NCBI GenBank assembly: GCA_021790075.1
Contig: JAJYIN010000041.1
Coordinates: 1 to 12,106 of the forward strand
Source: Actinomycetes bacterium
Lineage (GTDB): Bacteria; Actinomycetota; Thermoleophilia; BMS3ABIN01
DNA: 12,106 nucleotides
Reading direction: 5' to 3'
The position numbers and the translations under genes are program-made. The notes under the pieces are model-generated. The model saw only the letters and a list, made by a program, of their open reading frames with translations. It ran no database searches and had not been told where the DNA came from. Of the stretch, positions 1-6,882 are shown one piece after another. Within the stretch, counting starts at the first letter, position 1, and the number at the start of each line of letters is the position of its first letter.

Positions 1-70
1 GCAGTACGCGCTTGACTATGGCGGGCGGGGTGTCAAGTTTGGTAAGGGTTGGCTGTTGGTATGTACTCAT
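1..70 (-). CDS. 5' fragment of an unidentified gene, third in the leftward mobile-element operon
   Basis: Only the first 23 codons lie in the window; the frame stays open to the left edge. The start is chosen because the ATG (70-68) overlaps the TGA stop of the upstream small gene (69-67) as ATGA, the usual sign of translational coupling. The predicted peptide begins MSTYQQPTLTKLDTPP and shows no motif I recognise. As the third gene of a cotranscribed set behind an excisionase-like HTH gene it could encode a replication, transfer or regulatory function of the mobile element, but that is context only. The call depends on the overlap and on the frame lacking stops over 70 bases, which is weak evidence. 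Confidence 0.45.
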   Translation of the reverse strand, partial: MSTYQQPTLTKLDTPPAIVKRVL

Positions 71-234
71 CGGCCAAACCACCTTTGCCACCATGAGCGC
101 CGAAGCCTGAGCTGGCGCAAGACCTCTTCCCGCTGCTGAATCAGCACCTGGCGGCTTCGGAAGCCCAGGGGCATTGATAACGCTTGTTCAATTGCTGCCA
201 GCTCGCGGCGTAGCTCTTCGCGGGAGGCGGTCAT
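67..234 (-). CDS. Small charged, coiled-coil-like protein of the mobile element (55 aa)
   Basis: This short protein of unknown function begins MTASREELRRELAAIEQAL. The first 40 residues are rich in E, R, L and A in a heptad-like pattern (roughly residues 4-38), suggesting a helical coiled coil, and it ends in a basic, tryptophan-rich tail (RRSWWQRWFGR) that could touch membrane or nucleic acid. The ATG at 234 is preferred because it follows the TAA of the HTH gene (238-236) by one base, as expected for a coupled operon. A TTG 39 bases upstream would add 13 residues inside the HTH gene. It overlaps the next gene by ATGA. I recognise no family. Position between an HTH gene and an unknown gene suggests an accessory role in the element. 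Confidence 0.55.
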   Translation of the reverse strand: MTASREELRRELAAIEQALSMPLGFRSRQVLIQQREEVLRQLRLRRSWWQRWFGR

Positions 235-235
235 T

Positions 236-475
236 TTAGGCCCCGTCCCCGCTTTCAGCTTTCTTCTGTTCAACCCATTCCATCAGCGAATCATAGGGAA
301 TGCGGATCACTCGCTCGCTTAGCCTGATTGCAAATGGCTTCCATTCGCTCGCAGCCTTAGCGTAGGAAACCGAACGGGAGAACCCGCATAGCTCCCCGGC
401 CTCCACCACCCGGAGCAAAACCCGCTCCTGCCCGTCCTTAACCCGTACCACTGACCCTTCCCGCTTAGTCATCAT
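236..475 (-). CDS. Excisionase-like helix-turn-helix DNA-binding protein (79 aa)
   Basis: This is a small HTH protein resembling the HTH_17/excisionase group, which bind DNA at element ends or promoters and act as recombination directionality factors or repressors. Residues about 20-72 follow the family layout: a leading strand (LLRVVEAGELCG), a recognition helix region (FSRSVSYAKAA), a wing (IRLSERVIRIPYDSL) and a terminal helix (MEWVEQKK). The length is typical. Two adjacent ATGs (475 and 472) can start it; a purine-rich AAAGGA lies about 8 bases upstream of the first. It heads a leftward operon and diverges from the zinc-finger/integrase pair, so it is well placed to control the shared intergenic region at 476-590. 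Whether it is the true Xis for the adjacent integrase or a transcription regulator cannot be decided from sequence. Confidence 0.72.
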   Translation of the reverse strand: MMTKREGSVVRVKDGQERVLLRVVEAGELCGFSRSVSYAKAASEWKPFAIRLSERVIRIPYDSLMEWVEQKKAESGDGA

Positions 476-496
476 TCCGTCTTCCTTTCAGCTAGA

Positions 497-549
497 GTTC
501 TGGCAAGTCTTGACAGCTCCAGTGGGAGCCGATATCATCCTTCCAGAAC
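497..549. promoter_or_regulatory. Nested inverted repeats over the divergent promoter (candidate operator)
   Basis: The outer arms GTTCTGG (497-503) and CCAGAAC (543-549) are perfect complements. The inner arms GCTCC (516-520) and GGAGC (525-529) are also perfect and lie in the -35/-10 spacer. The two dyads have centres at 523 and 522.5, so they are almost concentric and enclose the promoter. This is the layout expected of a regulator site between the HTH gene and the gene pair it faces. The sites are seen; regulator binding is inferred. Confidence 0.42.
510..538 (+). promoter_or_regulatory. Sigma-70-type promoter for the zinc-finger/integrase pair
   Basis: TTGACA (510-515, perfect -35) is followed after exactly 17 bases by TATCAT (533-538, five of six bases of the -10 consensus). 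Transcription would start near 545, giving a leader of about 45-65 bases before the first rightward gene. Confidence 0.68.
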
Positions 550-590
550 GTCACGGTATAAGCAAATGATTTACCGCCACTTTTAACGTC

Positions 591-1550
591 ATGGGAAAAG
601 AGTTTTTAATGGAATTTGCGAAATCGCGGGAAGAGATGGGAAAAAGCCTGGCCGAAGGTTTTGTTTCCACTTGGGACGTGGCGGCGGAATACGAGGTAGC
701 CGATGGCGTGCTACGCCGCACAGACTGGAGGGGAGGCTTTGAAAACCCGCTTCCTTGGGATCGCCAGTATCGGCCTGGCGCTTATCCGCAGCTTGTGGCT
801 GAGTTTGCCAGACTTAACGTAAATGAACCCGCCCAGCTAATCAGTTTCGCCAAGACGTGGGGAGCGCTCGGATTCCTGGAACAAATTTTAAGTCTGCCGG
901 TGGTGCTGCCGGGTGAGACGGAAAAACAGATTGAGTATTTAAAGGCCGTTGGCGGTGACCCGCTAAGCTGGATTGCCGCCCACGTTCAAGGGGTGAATGT
1001 TTGCCTGAGATTGATCGACTGTCTACTGCGCAGGGACTATAGGGAAATCGAGAGCTACCTTAAAGCCTTCCGCCCTACGCTCTCATTTGTAGAGGCAGGA
1101 CTTGAGCCGTCAACCGATATTTCCATTTTATACGGCAGGCGCTATCAGACAGTTTCCTCGTGGTTTTCCGCCCCCGATCCGGAAAGTTACAACCCCCCCT
1201 ATTCTGAGCAAGAGCAAAGCTTCATGCTCGCGAAGAACGTTATCGAAGGCATAGTTAACGACAACCTTAGAGGCGGTATTGCCCCTGCCCTAAAACATGG
1301 CTGGGAAACCGGCTTCGGCGAACTCTTTGAGTTTGTTTCCTTAATGGACGTCATCTACTGGCATTTAATGCGAATCGCTACTTCCAAAGTAGGTTTGGCG
1401 AAATGCCAGGAGTGCGGCCAGTACTTCATACAAACCCACGGGAGGCAACGTTTCTGCCCGCCGGAGGACTGGGAGGGTGAACAGGCGGAAAGCCGGTGCG
1501 CTCGCCGTTATCGCGCACGTAAAGCAAGAAAGAAAAAACGAGGAGGCTAA
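591..1550 (+). CDS. Mobile-element protein with C-terminal four-cysteine (CGNR-like) zinc finger (319 aa)
   Basis: The function is unknown. Most of the protein (residues about 1-265) has no motif I can name. The C-terminus carries four cysteines at 272, 275, 289 and 303 (C-x2-C-x13-C-x13-C), followed by a basic tail (ARRYRARKARKKKRGG). This resembles the CGNR/treble-clef zinc fingers that end many DNA-binding regulators of high-GC bacteria, but the gap before the last cysteine is longer than in those. The last cysteine is followed by ARRYRARK, as in fingers that grip nucleic acid. It lies 3 bases upstream of the integrase gene and so is cotranscribed with it from the promoter at 510-538; a regulator or recombination accessory factor is plausible. 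ATG at 591 lacks a clear ribosome site; ATG at 609, behind GGGAAAAGAG, is an equally good start (313 aa). GC is visibly lower than in the genes right of the tRNA. Confidence 0.75.
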   Translation: MGKEFLMEFAKSREEMGKSLAEGFVSTWDVAAEYEVADGVLRRTDWRGGFENPLPWDRQYRPGAYPQLVAEFARLNVNEPAQLISFAKTWGALGFLEQILSLPVVLPGETEKQIEYLKAVGGDPLSWIAAHVQGVNVCLRLIDCLLRRDYREIESYLKAFRPTLSFVEAGLEPSTDISILYGRRYQTVSSWFSAPDPESYNPPYSEQEQSFMLAKNVIEGIVNDNLRGGIAPALKHGWETGFGELFEFVSLMDVIYWHLMRIATSKVGLAKCQECGQYFIQTHGRQRFCPPEDWEGEQAESRCARRYRARKARKKKRGG

Positions 1551-1553
1551 CGC

Positions 1554-2699
1554 ATGGCTAAGCGCGGACAAAACGAAGGCAGCATTACCAAACGCAAGGA
1601 TGGAAGGTGGGTAGCAAGGCTCACTATCGGTTACGAGGGCGGCAAGCAGAAACGCAAGTGCATCTACGGCAGGACGCGGGAAGAAGTGGCCGGGAAGCTG
1701 GCCGAAGCACTCAAGGCCAAACGTGATGGCCTGCCGGTGACGAATGACAGGATCACCTTTGGGCAGTTCCTGGACAAGTGGCTGGAGGATTCTGTCAGGC
1801 CCAGCGTGCGGGCCACCACTTACTATCGTTACACGCGGGAAGTCAGGCTTCATATTGAGCCCACGCTGGGCAAGGTTAAGCTGGCGAAGTTATGCCCAGG
1901 GGACATTCAAGCGCTGCTTAACACGAAGCTAAAGGATGGCCTTTCACCGGCCAGCGTTCGCCATATGCACGCCGTTATTCGCCGCTCACTTGAGCAGGCT
2001 TATCAGTGGCAGCTTGTCCCCCGCAACGTGGCAAAGCTGGTGAGGGCACCGCGTGTCCAGAGATACGAGGCGAAAACGCTTTCCCCGGAAGAGGCCGCCG
2101 CATTCCTGGAGGCGGTGAAAGGGGACCGGCTGGCAGCCCTCTACACCGTGGCTATGGCTTTAGGACTCAGACGCGGGGAAGCCCTAGCGCTCAAGTGGGA
2201 AGACATTGACATGGAATCCGGGACGCTCAGGGTACGCCATACGCTTAAGAACTTGCCCGGTGGTGGCTGGAGTCTGACCGAACCGAAAAGCAGGCAGAGC
2301 CGCCGGACTCTTGGCCTACCCCAGTTTGCAATTCAATCGCTAAGAGAGCACCGCAGGCGTCAGCTCGAAGAGAAGATGCTTGCCGGTTCCCATTGGCAGG
2401 ATCACGGTCACGGCTTTGTCTTTACGTCGATTATCGGAACCCCGCTTGACGGCGACAACGTTTACAAGCTCTTTAGGCGATTGCTTAAGGAAAACGAGCT
2501 GCCGGATATCCGCTTTCACGATCTCAGGCACTCCTGCGCGAGCTTGCTTCTTGCCAAGGGCATCAGCCCCCGCGTAATCATGGAAACGCTAGGCCACTCT
2601 CAGATAAGTCTAACGATGGACACTTACAGCCACGTCATGCCGGTGCTGATGAAGGAAGCAGCGGACGCGATGGACGCCATTCTCTCAGGCGGAAATTAG
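1554..2699 (+). CDS. int: Tyrosine recombinase / phage-type integrase (381 aa)
   Basis: This enzyme inserts and excises the element by site-specific recombination. The layout is the usual three domains: an AP2-like arm-DNA-binding domain (about 1-58, with GSITKRKDGRWVARLT), a SAM-like core-binding domain (about 66-150) and the catalytic domain (about 172-370). The full catalytic set is visible: R206 in GLRRGE, K245 in the beta-hairpin, H322 and R325 in HDLRH, H348 in LGHSQ and nucleophile Y358 in MDTYSHV. Length is normal and the frame is intact, so the enzyme should be active. A strong AGGAGG lies about 9 bases upstream of the ATG, and the preceding gene ends 3 bases before it. The gene is followed by a tandem repeat and then the 3' end of a tRNA-Lys gene, the classic arrangement of an integrase beside its attachment site. 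Confidence 0.95.
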   Translation: MAKRGQNEGSITKRKDGRWVARLTIGYEGGKQKRKCIYGRTREEVAGKLAEALKAKRDGLPVTNDRITFGQFLDKWLEDSVRPSVRATTYYRYTREVRLHIEPTLGKVKLAKLCPGDIQALLNTKLKDGLSPASVRHMHAVIRRSLEQAYQWQLVPRNVAKLVRAPRVQRYEAKTLSPEEAAAFLEAVKGDRLAALYTVAMALGLRRGEALALKWEDIDMESGTLRVRHTLKNLPGGGWSLTEPKSRQSRRTLGLPQFAIQSLREHRRRQLEEKMLAGSHWQDHGHGFVFTSIIGTPLDGDNVYKLFRRLLKENELPDIRFHDLRHSCASLLLAKGISPRVIMETLGHSQISLTMDTYSHVMPVLMKEAADAMDAILSGGN

Positions 2700-2715
2700 G
2701 CTAGTTTGATCCGGG

Positions 2716-2739
2716 TAGGCGTCAAAATAGGTGTCAAAT
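2716..2739. repeat. Tandem 12-bp direct repeat, candidate integrase arm-type sites
   Basis: TAGGCGTCAAAA (2716-2727) is followed directly by TAGGTGTCAAAT (2728-2739), 10 of 12 bases identical. The pair lies between the integrase stop (2699) and the tRNA 3' end (2807), where integrases with an AP2-like arm domain usually have their arm sites. The repeat is seen; its role is inferred. Confidence 0.5.
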
Positions 2740-2806
2740 GGGGAAATTCGAGGCCGCCGCCCGGCCCGGAAAGACTGCATATTGCCCTGTTTGCAGGACT
2801 TTGAAG

Positions 2807-2882
<76 letters not shown>

Positions 2883-2982
2883 ATATGTAACATCCACTTG
2901 CGCGTCAGCACTGCCAGCAAAGCGGGCGCCGTCCTGCTGTGCTCGGCGTGCTCCGAATCGTGCTGCACGCATTAACATCCGA

Positions 2983-3001
2983 CGGCCCGCTGGGCGGGCC
3001 G
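2983..3001 (-). terminator. GC-rich hairpin downstream of the exchanger gene, possible terminator
   Basis: CGGCCCGC (2983-2990) and GCGGGCCG (2994-3001) form a perfect 8-bp stem with a 3-base loop. It lies in the 237-base gap between the end of the leftward exchanger gene (3120) and the tRNA (2882). No U-run follows on the minus strand, so it would be a U-less terminator or simply a structured spacer. Nothing else is evident in this gap. Confidence 0.35.
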
Positions 3002-3119
3002 AGAAAATAGTCTAGCATACCCGCAGGCGCGGATGAAAGCACCCACTGGATGCGTTCCGTCAACGGAGAGTATTGCCGCGAACCATTCGCGTGCAGAACG
3101 GTCAGGAAATCCCGCGCGT

Positions 3120-4118
3120 TCACAGGCTCGACCTGATGGCGTAGGCCACGAAAACCGCGTACCAGGCTCCGCCCAGGAGCAGCATCCACCAGGCGATCGT
3201 GTGTTTGATGCGGATCCAAAGCGTCAGCAGCAATCCTGAGCCCAGTGCCAGGACGGCGCTCACCACCGCCACCGTGGTCAGATGCCATTCCGTCAGCAGC
3301 AGGCCCACGGTCACCGGGAAGGCGCTCTGGAAGACCATGGCGCCGGTGATGTTGCCGAGCGCCAGGGTGTCCTTGCGGCCCCTGATCCAGAGGACGCTGT
3401 TGAATTTCTCCGGCAACTCCGTGGCCACCGGCGTGATCAGCAGCGAGATGACCAGGGCCGGCAGCCCCAGGAACTCGGCAAAGGAGTCGACCGCGGAGAC
3501 GAACAGCCGCGCCCCCAGGACGATGGCTGCCAGTGACACGGCGATCTGCAGCAGGATGCGGGGCGGGTGGGGGAGGTCCGGAAGGTGCGAGCGGTGGAAA
3601 TAAAGGGCCCGCGTCTCCGCGTCCAGGTCGCCCTCAGTCCTCAGGGTTATGAAGACGTAGATGAGGTAACCGATCCACAGGACCGGCGCCAGCACATAAT
3701 GTAGCGGCTTGACAGGGATGATGCCGGTGATGACGGCCGCCATATACATGATGACGAAGAAAAGGAGGTCGCGGCCAACTATGTGATGGTTGACCTGCGG
3801 GTTTAGCTCGCGGCCGCGGCTGAAATGGAAGACGACCAGCGCCGTGCCGGTGACGAACATGGCCAGGGTGGAAAGCATGAACGGGGCGCCCAGGATGGCG
3901 CCAATGCCGATGTCCTCGTGGGTGCCGTCGCCCGAGAAAACTATAGCCACCAGGGGCACCAGCGTCTCCGGCAGGGCAGTGCCCACGGCGGCGAAGATGC
4001 TGCCGACGGCGCCCTCGCCGAGGCCGTGTTTCTTGCCAAACCACTCGATGCCGTTGGTGAAGCCCTCGCAACCGGTCAGAATGATGACCAGGCTGATGAT
4101 GAGGAGGAATGCAGTCAA
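3120..4118 (-). CDS. Sodium/calcium exchanger family membrane protein (332 aa)
   Basis: This is a cation/Ca2+ antiporter of the CaCA superfamily, expected to export Ca2+ in exchange for Na+ or H+ across the cytoplasmic membrane. It has the two inverted alpha-repeats of the family. The first is at about 14-90, with GTALPET at 46-52 (E51 the likely ion ligand). The second is at about 205-275, with PVATELPEKFNS from 230 (E237 the matching ligand) and then NITGAMVFQS. About ten hydrophobic segments are visible, and the polar loop between the halves is at about 160-185. The start is TTG (4118), the only usual start after the in-frame stop upstream, with AGGGAG 10 bases before it. It diverges from a CDF-type exporter across a repeat-rich gap, so the two may form a cation-homeostasis pair. 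The transported ion is inferred from family only. Confidence 0.88.
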   Translation of the reverse strand: MTAFLLIISLVIILTGCEGFTNGIEWFGKKHGLGEGAVGSIFAAVGTALPETLVPLVAIVFSGDGTHEDIGIGAILGAPFMLSTLAMFVTGTALVVFHFSRGRELNPQVNHHIVGRDLLFFVIMYMAAVITGIIPVKPLHYVLAPVLWIGYLIYVFITLRTEGDLDAETRALYFHRSHLPDLPHPPRILLQIAVSLAAIVLGARLFVSAVDSFAEFLGLPALVISLLITPVATELPEKFNSVLWIRGRKDTLALGNITGAMVFQSAFPVTVGLLLTEWHLTTVAVVSAVLALGSGLLLTLWIRIKHTIAWWMLLLGGAWYAVFVAYAIRSSL

Positions 4119-4178
4119 CTGGTGTACACTCCCTACATTGCCATGTCACTTTGCGAGCCTGTCGCATATATTTGATCT

Positions 4179-4300
4179 GTCCGGCCCTGCCGCTCTTGCT
4201 GGACCAGTCCGGCTATGCCGGCTTTCATGCTCGTCCGGCTATGCCGGCTTTCATTGGGCCTGTCCGGCCGCCTGCGTTTATTGGAGCCGTCCGGGGCAGG
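4179..4300. repeat. Degenerate intergenic tandem repeat, about five units of 26-29 bp
   Basis: Units each start with GTCCGG at 4179, 4207, 4233, 4262 and 4289. The second and third share 22 identical bases (4207-4228 and 4233-4254), each with an internal palindrome CCGGC-TAT-GCCGG followed by CTTTCAT. The outer units are diverged. The array lies in the 420-base gene-free gap 4119-4538 between the divergent transporters. The spacing and palindromes rule out a CRISPR; it resembles a REP-like or operator array. Confidence 0.7.
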
Positions 4301-4349
4301 TTATCATACCAGTAGGACTCTTGCCGCCGGTTTCAACTGCCGCCAGGAG

Positions 4350-4358
4350 TGCCATAAT
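4350..4358 (+). promoter_or_regulatory. Possible extended -10 promoter for the CDF gene
   Basis: TG (4350-4351), one base, then CATAAT (4353-4358) forms an extended -10 element with a poor -35. Transcription would begin near 4365, just at the first hairpin of the structured leader, giving a leader of about 175 bases before the ATG at 4539. This is the only promoter-like site seen on the plus strand of this gap. Confidence 0.32.
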
Positions 4359-4362
4359 TTGA

Positions 4363-4483
4363 GTCCGGGGCAGGGACGCGCCGCCGGTGCGGGGCAGAAA
4401 AGCCTGCATCCGGCGCCGGCGGGGTCGTTGGAGGGGAGGCGCCCCCCTCCCCCTGTGGGGCAGAAAAGGTCAAAAGCCGCAGG
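4363..4483 (+). promoter_or_regulatory. Structured 5' leader of the CDF gene with recurring GGGGCAG (riboswitch candidate)
   Basis: Four hairpins can be drawn in a row. The first is GTCC/GGAC (4363-4377) with loop GGGGCAG. The second is a long stem at 4383-4414 with two single-base bulges and a loop AGAAAA. The third is GGGGAGG/CCTCCCC (4433-4452). The fourth is CCTGTGG/CCGCAGG (4452-4483). GGGGCAG recurs at 4293, 4367, 4391 and 4457, the last two as the 12-mer GGGGCAGAAAAG. A structured leader before a metal exporter suggests metal-responsive control; the NiCo (czcD) riboswitch is one thing to test. I cannot match it to a known consensus from memory with confidence. Confidence 0.35.
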
Positions 4484-4538
4484 ATCGCCTGATACCGGGG
4501 GAGGACAACCGGGCGGCCGTCCGAAGTTGGAATAAACC

Positions 4539-5462
4539 ATGAGCAATCACGCTGAAGCACATCATCACGAAGCCAAGCTGGGCGCCGCCCTGGTCTCGGT
4601 GATGATCAACATCCTGTTGATACTGATCAAGACCGTGGTGGGCGTGCTTACCGGCAGCATCGGCATCCTGGCGGAGGCGGCCCATTCGCTGCTGGACCTG
4701 ACCGCAAGCATACTGGCATTCCTGGGCATCCGCTGGGCGGGCCGGCCGGCGGACGCCACCCATGCCTTCGGCCATGCCAAGTTCGAGAATTTAAGCAGCT
4801 GGCTGCAGATGCTGCTCTTGGGGGGCACCTGCGGCGTCATCCTCTATGAAGCCGCCGCGCGGCTGATACGTGGTTTTACCATCGAGGTCACCTGGTACGC
4901 CCTGGCGGTCATGGGCGTAGCCATAGTCCTTGACTTCGGGGTCAGCCGCTACCTGCACAGCACCGCCCACCATGCCGGCGGCAGCGCCGCCCTGGAAGCG
5001 GACGCGCTCCATTTCGTCTCGGACATGTGGGGAGCCATTGCCGTGGTCATCGGCCTGGCGCTGGCGGGGCTGGGCGTTCACGCCGCCGACCCGATTGCCG
5101 CCATCCTGGTCGCTATCGTCATCGGCGGCACGGCGATCCGCTCGGGGTTGAGGACGACGGCCATTTTGCTTGACAAGAGTCCTGATCAGACCATTCTCAA
5201 GCAGGTGAAGGCGATCGTGGCTGCCTACCCCGGGGTAGTCGATTACCATGACCTCCGGGCCCGGCAGGCGGGGAGCCAGGTGCTGCTGGACGTCTGCATA
5301 GAGCTGAAGAAGGACACCAGCCTGGGGCGCGCCCATGAGATATCCCATGAGCTTTCCGAGGAGATCAGGCGGCGGGTGCCCCGGGTTGCCGACGCGCTGG
5401 TGCATGCCGAGCCGGCTTGCCGCTACGAGCCCCACGAAGAGGTCCGGCACCCGGGGCATTAG
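4539..5462 (+). CDS. Cation diffusion facilitator (CDF) metal exporter, zinc-type site (307 aa)
   Basis: This secondary transporter exports divalent metal (Zn2+ most likely, also Cd2+, Co2+ or Fe2+ in the family) in exchange for protons. It has the six-helix CDF membrane domain at about 14-205 and a cytoplasmic dimerisation domain at about 208-290. The transport site is H49-x3-D53 in TM2 (HSLLD) and H158-x3-D162 in TM5 (HFVSD), the HD/HD set typical of zinc CDFs rather than the DD forms of manganese or iron types. A histidine-rich N-terminus (H4, H8-H10) and H140, H144, H145 add likely metal ligands. The FGHAKFENLSSW motif after TM2 is standard. The ATG at 4539 has only a weak ribosome site (GTTGGA). 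The long structured leader upstream hints at RNA-level control. Length matches the family. Confidence 0.9.
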   Translation: MSNHAEAHHHEAKLGAALVSVMINILLILIKTVVGVLTGSIGILAEAAHSLLDLTASILAFLGIRWAGRPADATHAFGHAKFENLSSWLQMLLLGGTCGVILYEAAARLIRGFTIEVTWYALAVMGVAIVLDFGVSRYLHSTAHHAGGSAALEADALHFVSDMWGAIAVVIGLALAGLGVHAADPIAAILVAIVIGGTAIRSGLRTTAILLDKSPDQTILKQVKAIVAAYPGVVDYHDLRARQAGSQVLLDVCIELKKDTSLGRAHEISHELSEEIRRRVPRVADALVHAEPACRYEPHEEVRHPGH

Positions 5463-5465
5463 GGC

Positions 5466-5540
5466 GGCGTCACCGCCGGCGCCCAAGCCGGCTTTCGCGC
5501 TGGCGTCACCGCCGGGCCTCAGGCCGGCCGGCTTCCTCGC
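5466..5540. repeat. Two-unit 36-bp intergenic repeat in a convergent gap
   Basis: GGCGTCACCGCCGG occurs at 5466-5479 and 5502-5515; each copy is followed by a GCCGGCTT-type palindrome. The 10-mer GCCGGCTTTC at 5487-5496 is shared with both main units of the array at 4207-4254, so the two loci may belong to one dispersed intergenic repeat family. Confidence 0.5.
5475..5495 (+). terminator. Probable terminator of the CDF gene
   Basis: GCCGGC (5475-5480) and GCCGGC (5487-5492) form a 6-bp stem around a 6-base loop, followed by TTT. It begins 13 bases after the CDF stop codon, between convergent genes. The U-run is short. The second repeat unit provides similar structure and could serve the leftward DUF1015 gene. 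Confidence 0.45.
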
Positions 5541-5544
5541 CGGG

Positions 5545-6878
<1,334 letters not shown>

Positions 6879-6882
<4 letters not shown>

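Noticed and set aside
29..36. GGTGTCAA matching the tandem repeat near the tRNA, as a second arm site
   Set aside because: An 8-base match over nearly 3 kb is close to chance, and it lies inside the presumed third leftward gene.
2..139. Rightward open frame entering from the left edge (YALDYGGRGVKFG)
   Set aside because: It overlaps the better supported leftward small gene and the ATGA-coupled start; no motif was recognised, so it is left as a possibility only.
2786..2797. CCTG/CAGG mini-hairpin after the tRNA 3' end as a tRNA terminator
   Set aside because: A 4-bp stem with no T run is too weak to call.
4179..4470. Possible CRISPR array or coding small ORFs in the repeat region
   Set aside because: Units are 26-29 bp back to back without unique spacers, and short frames through them only translate the repeat.
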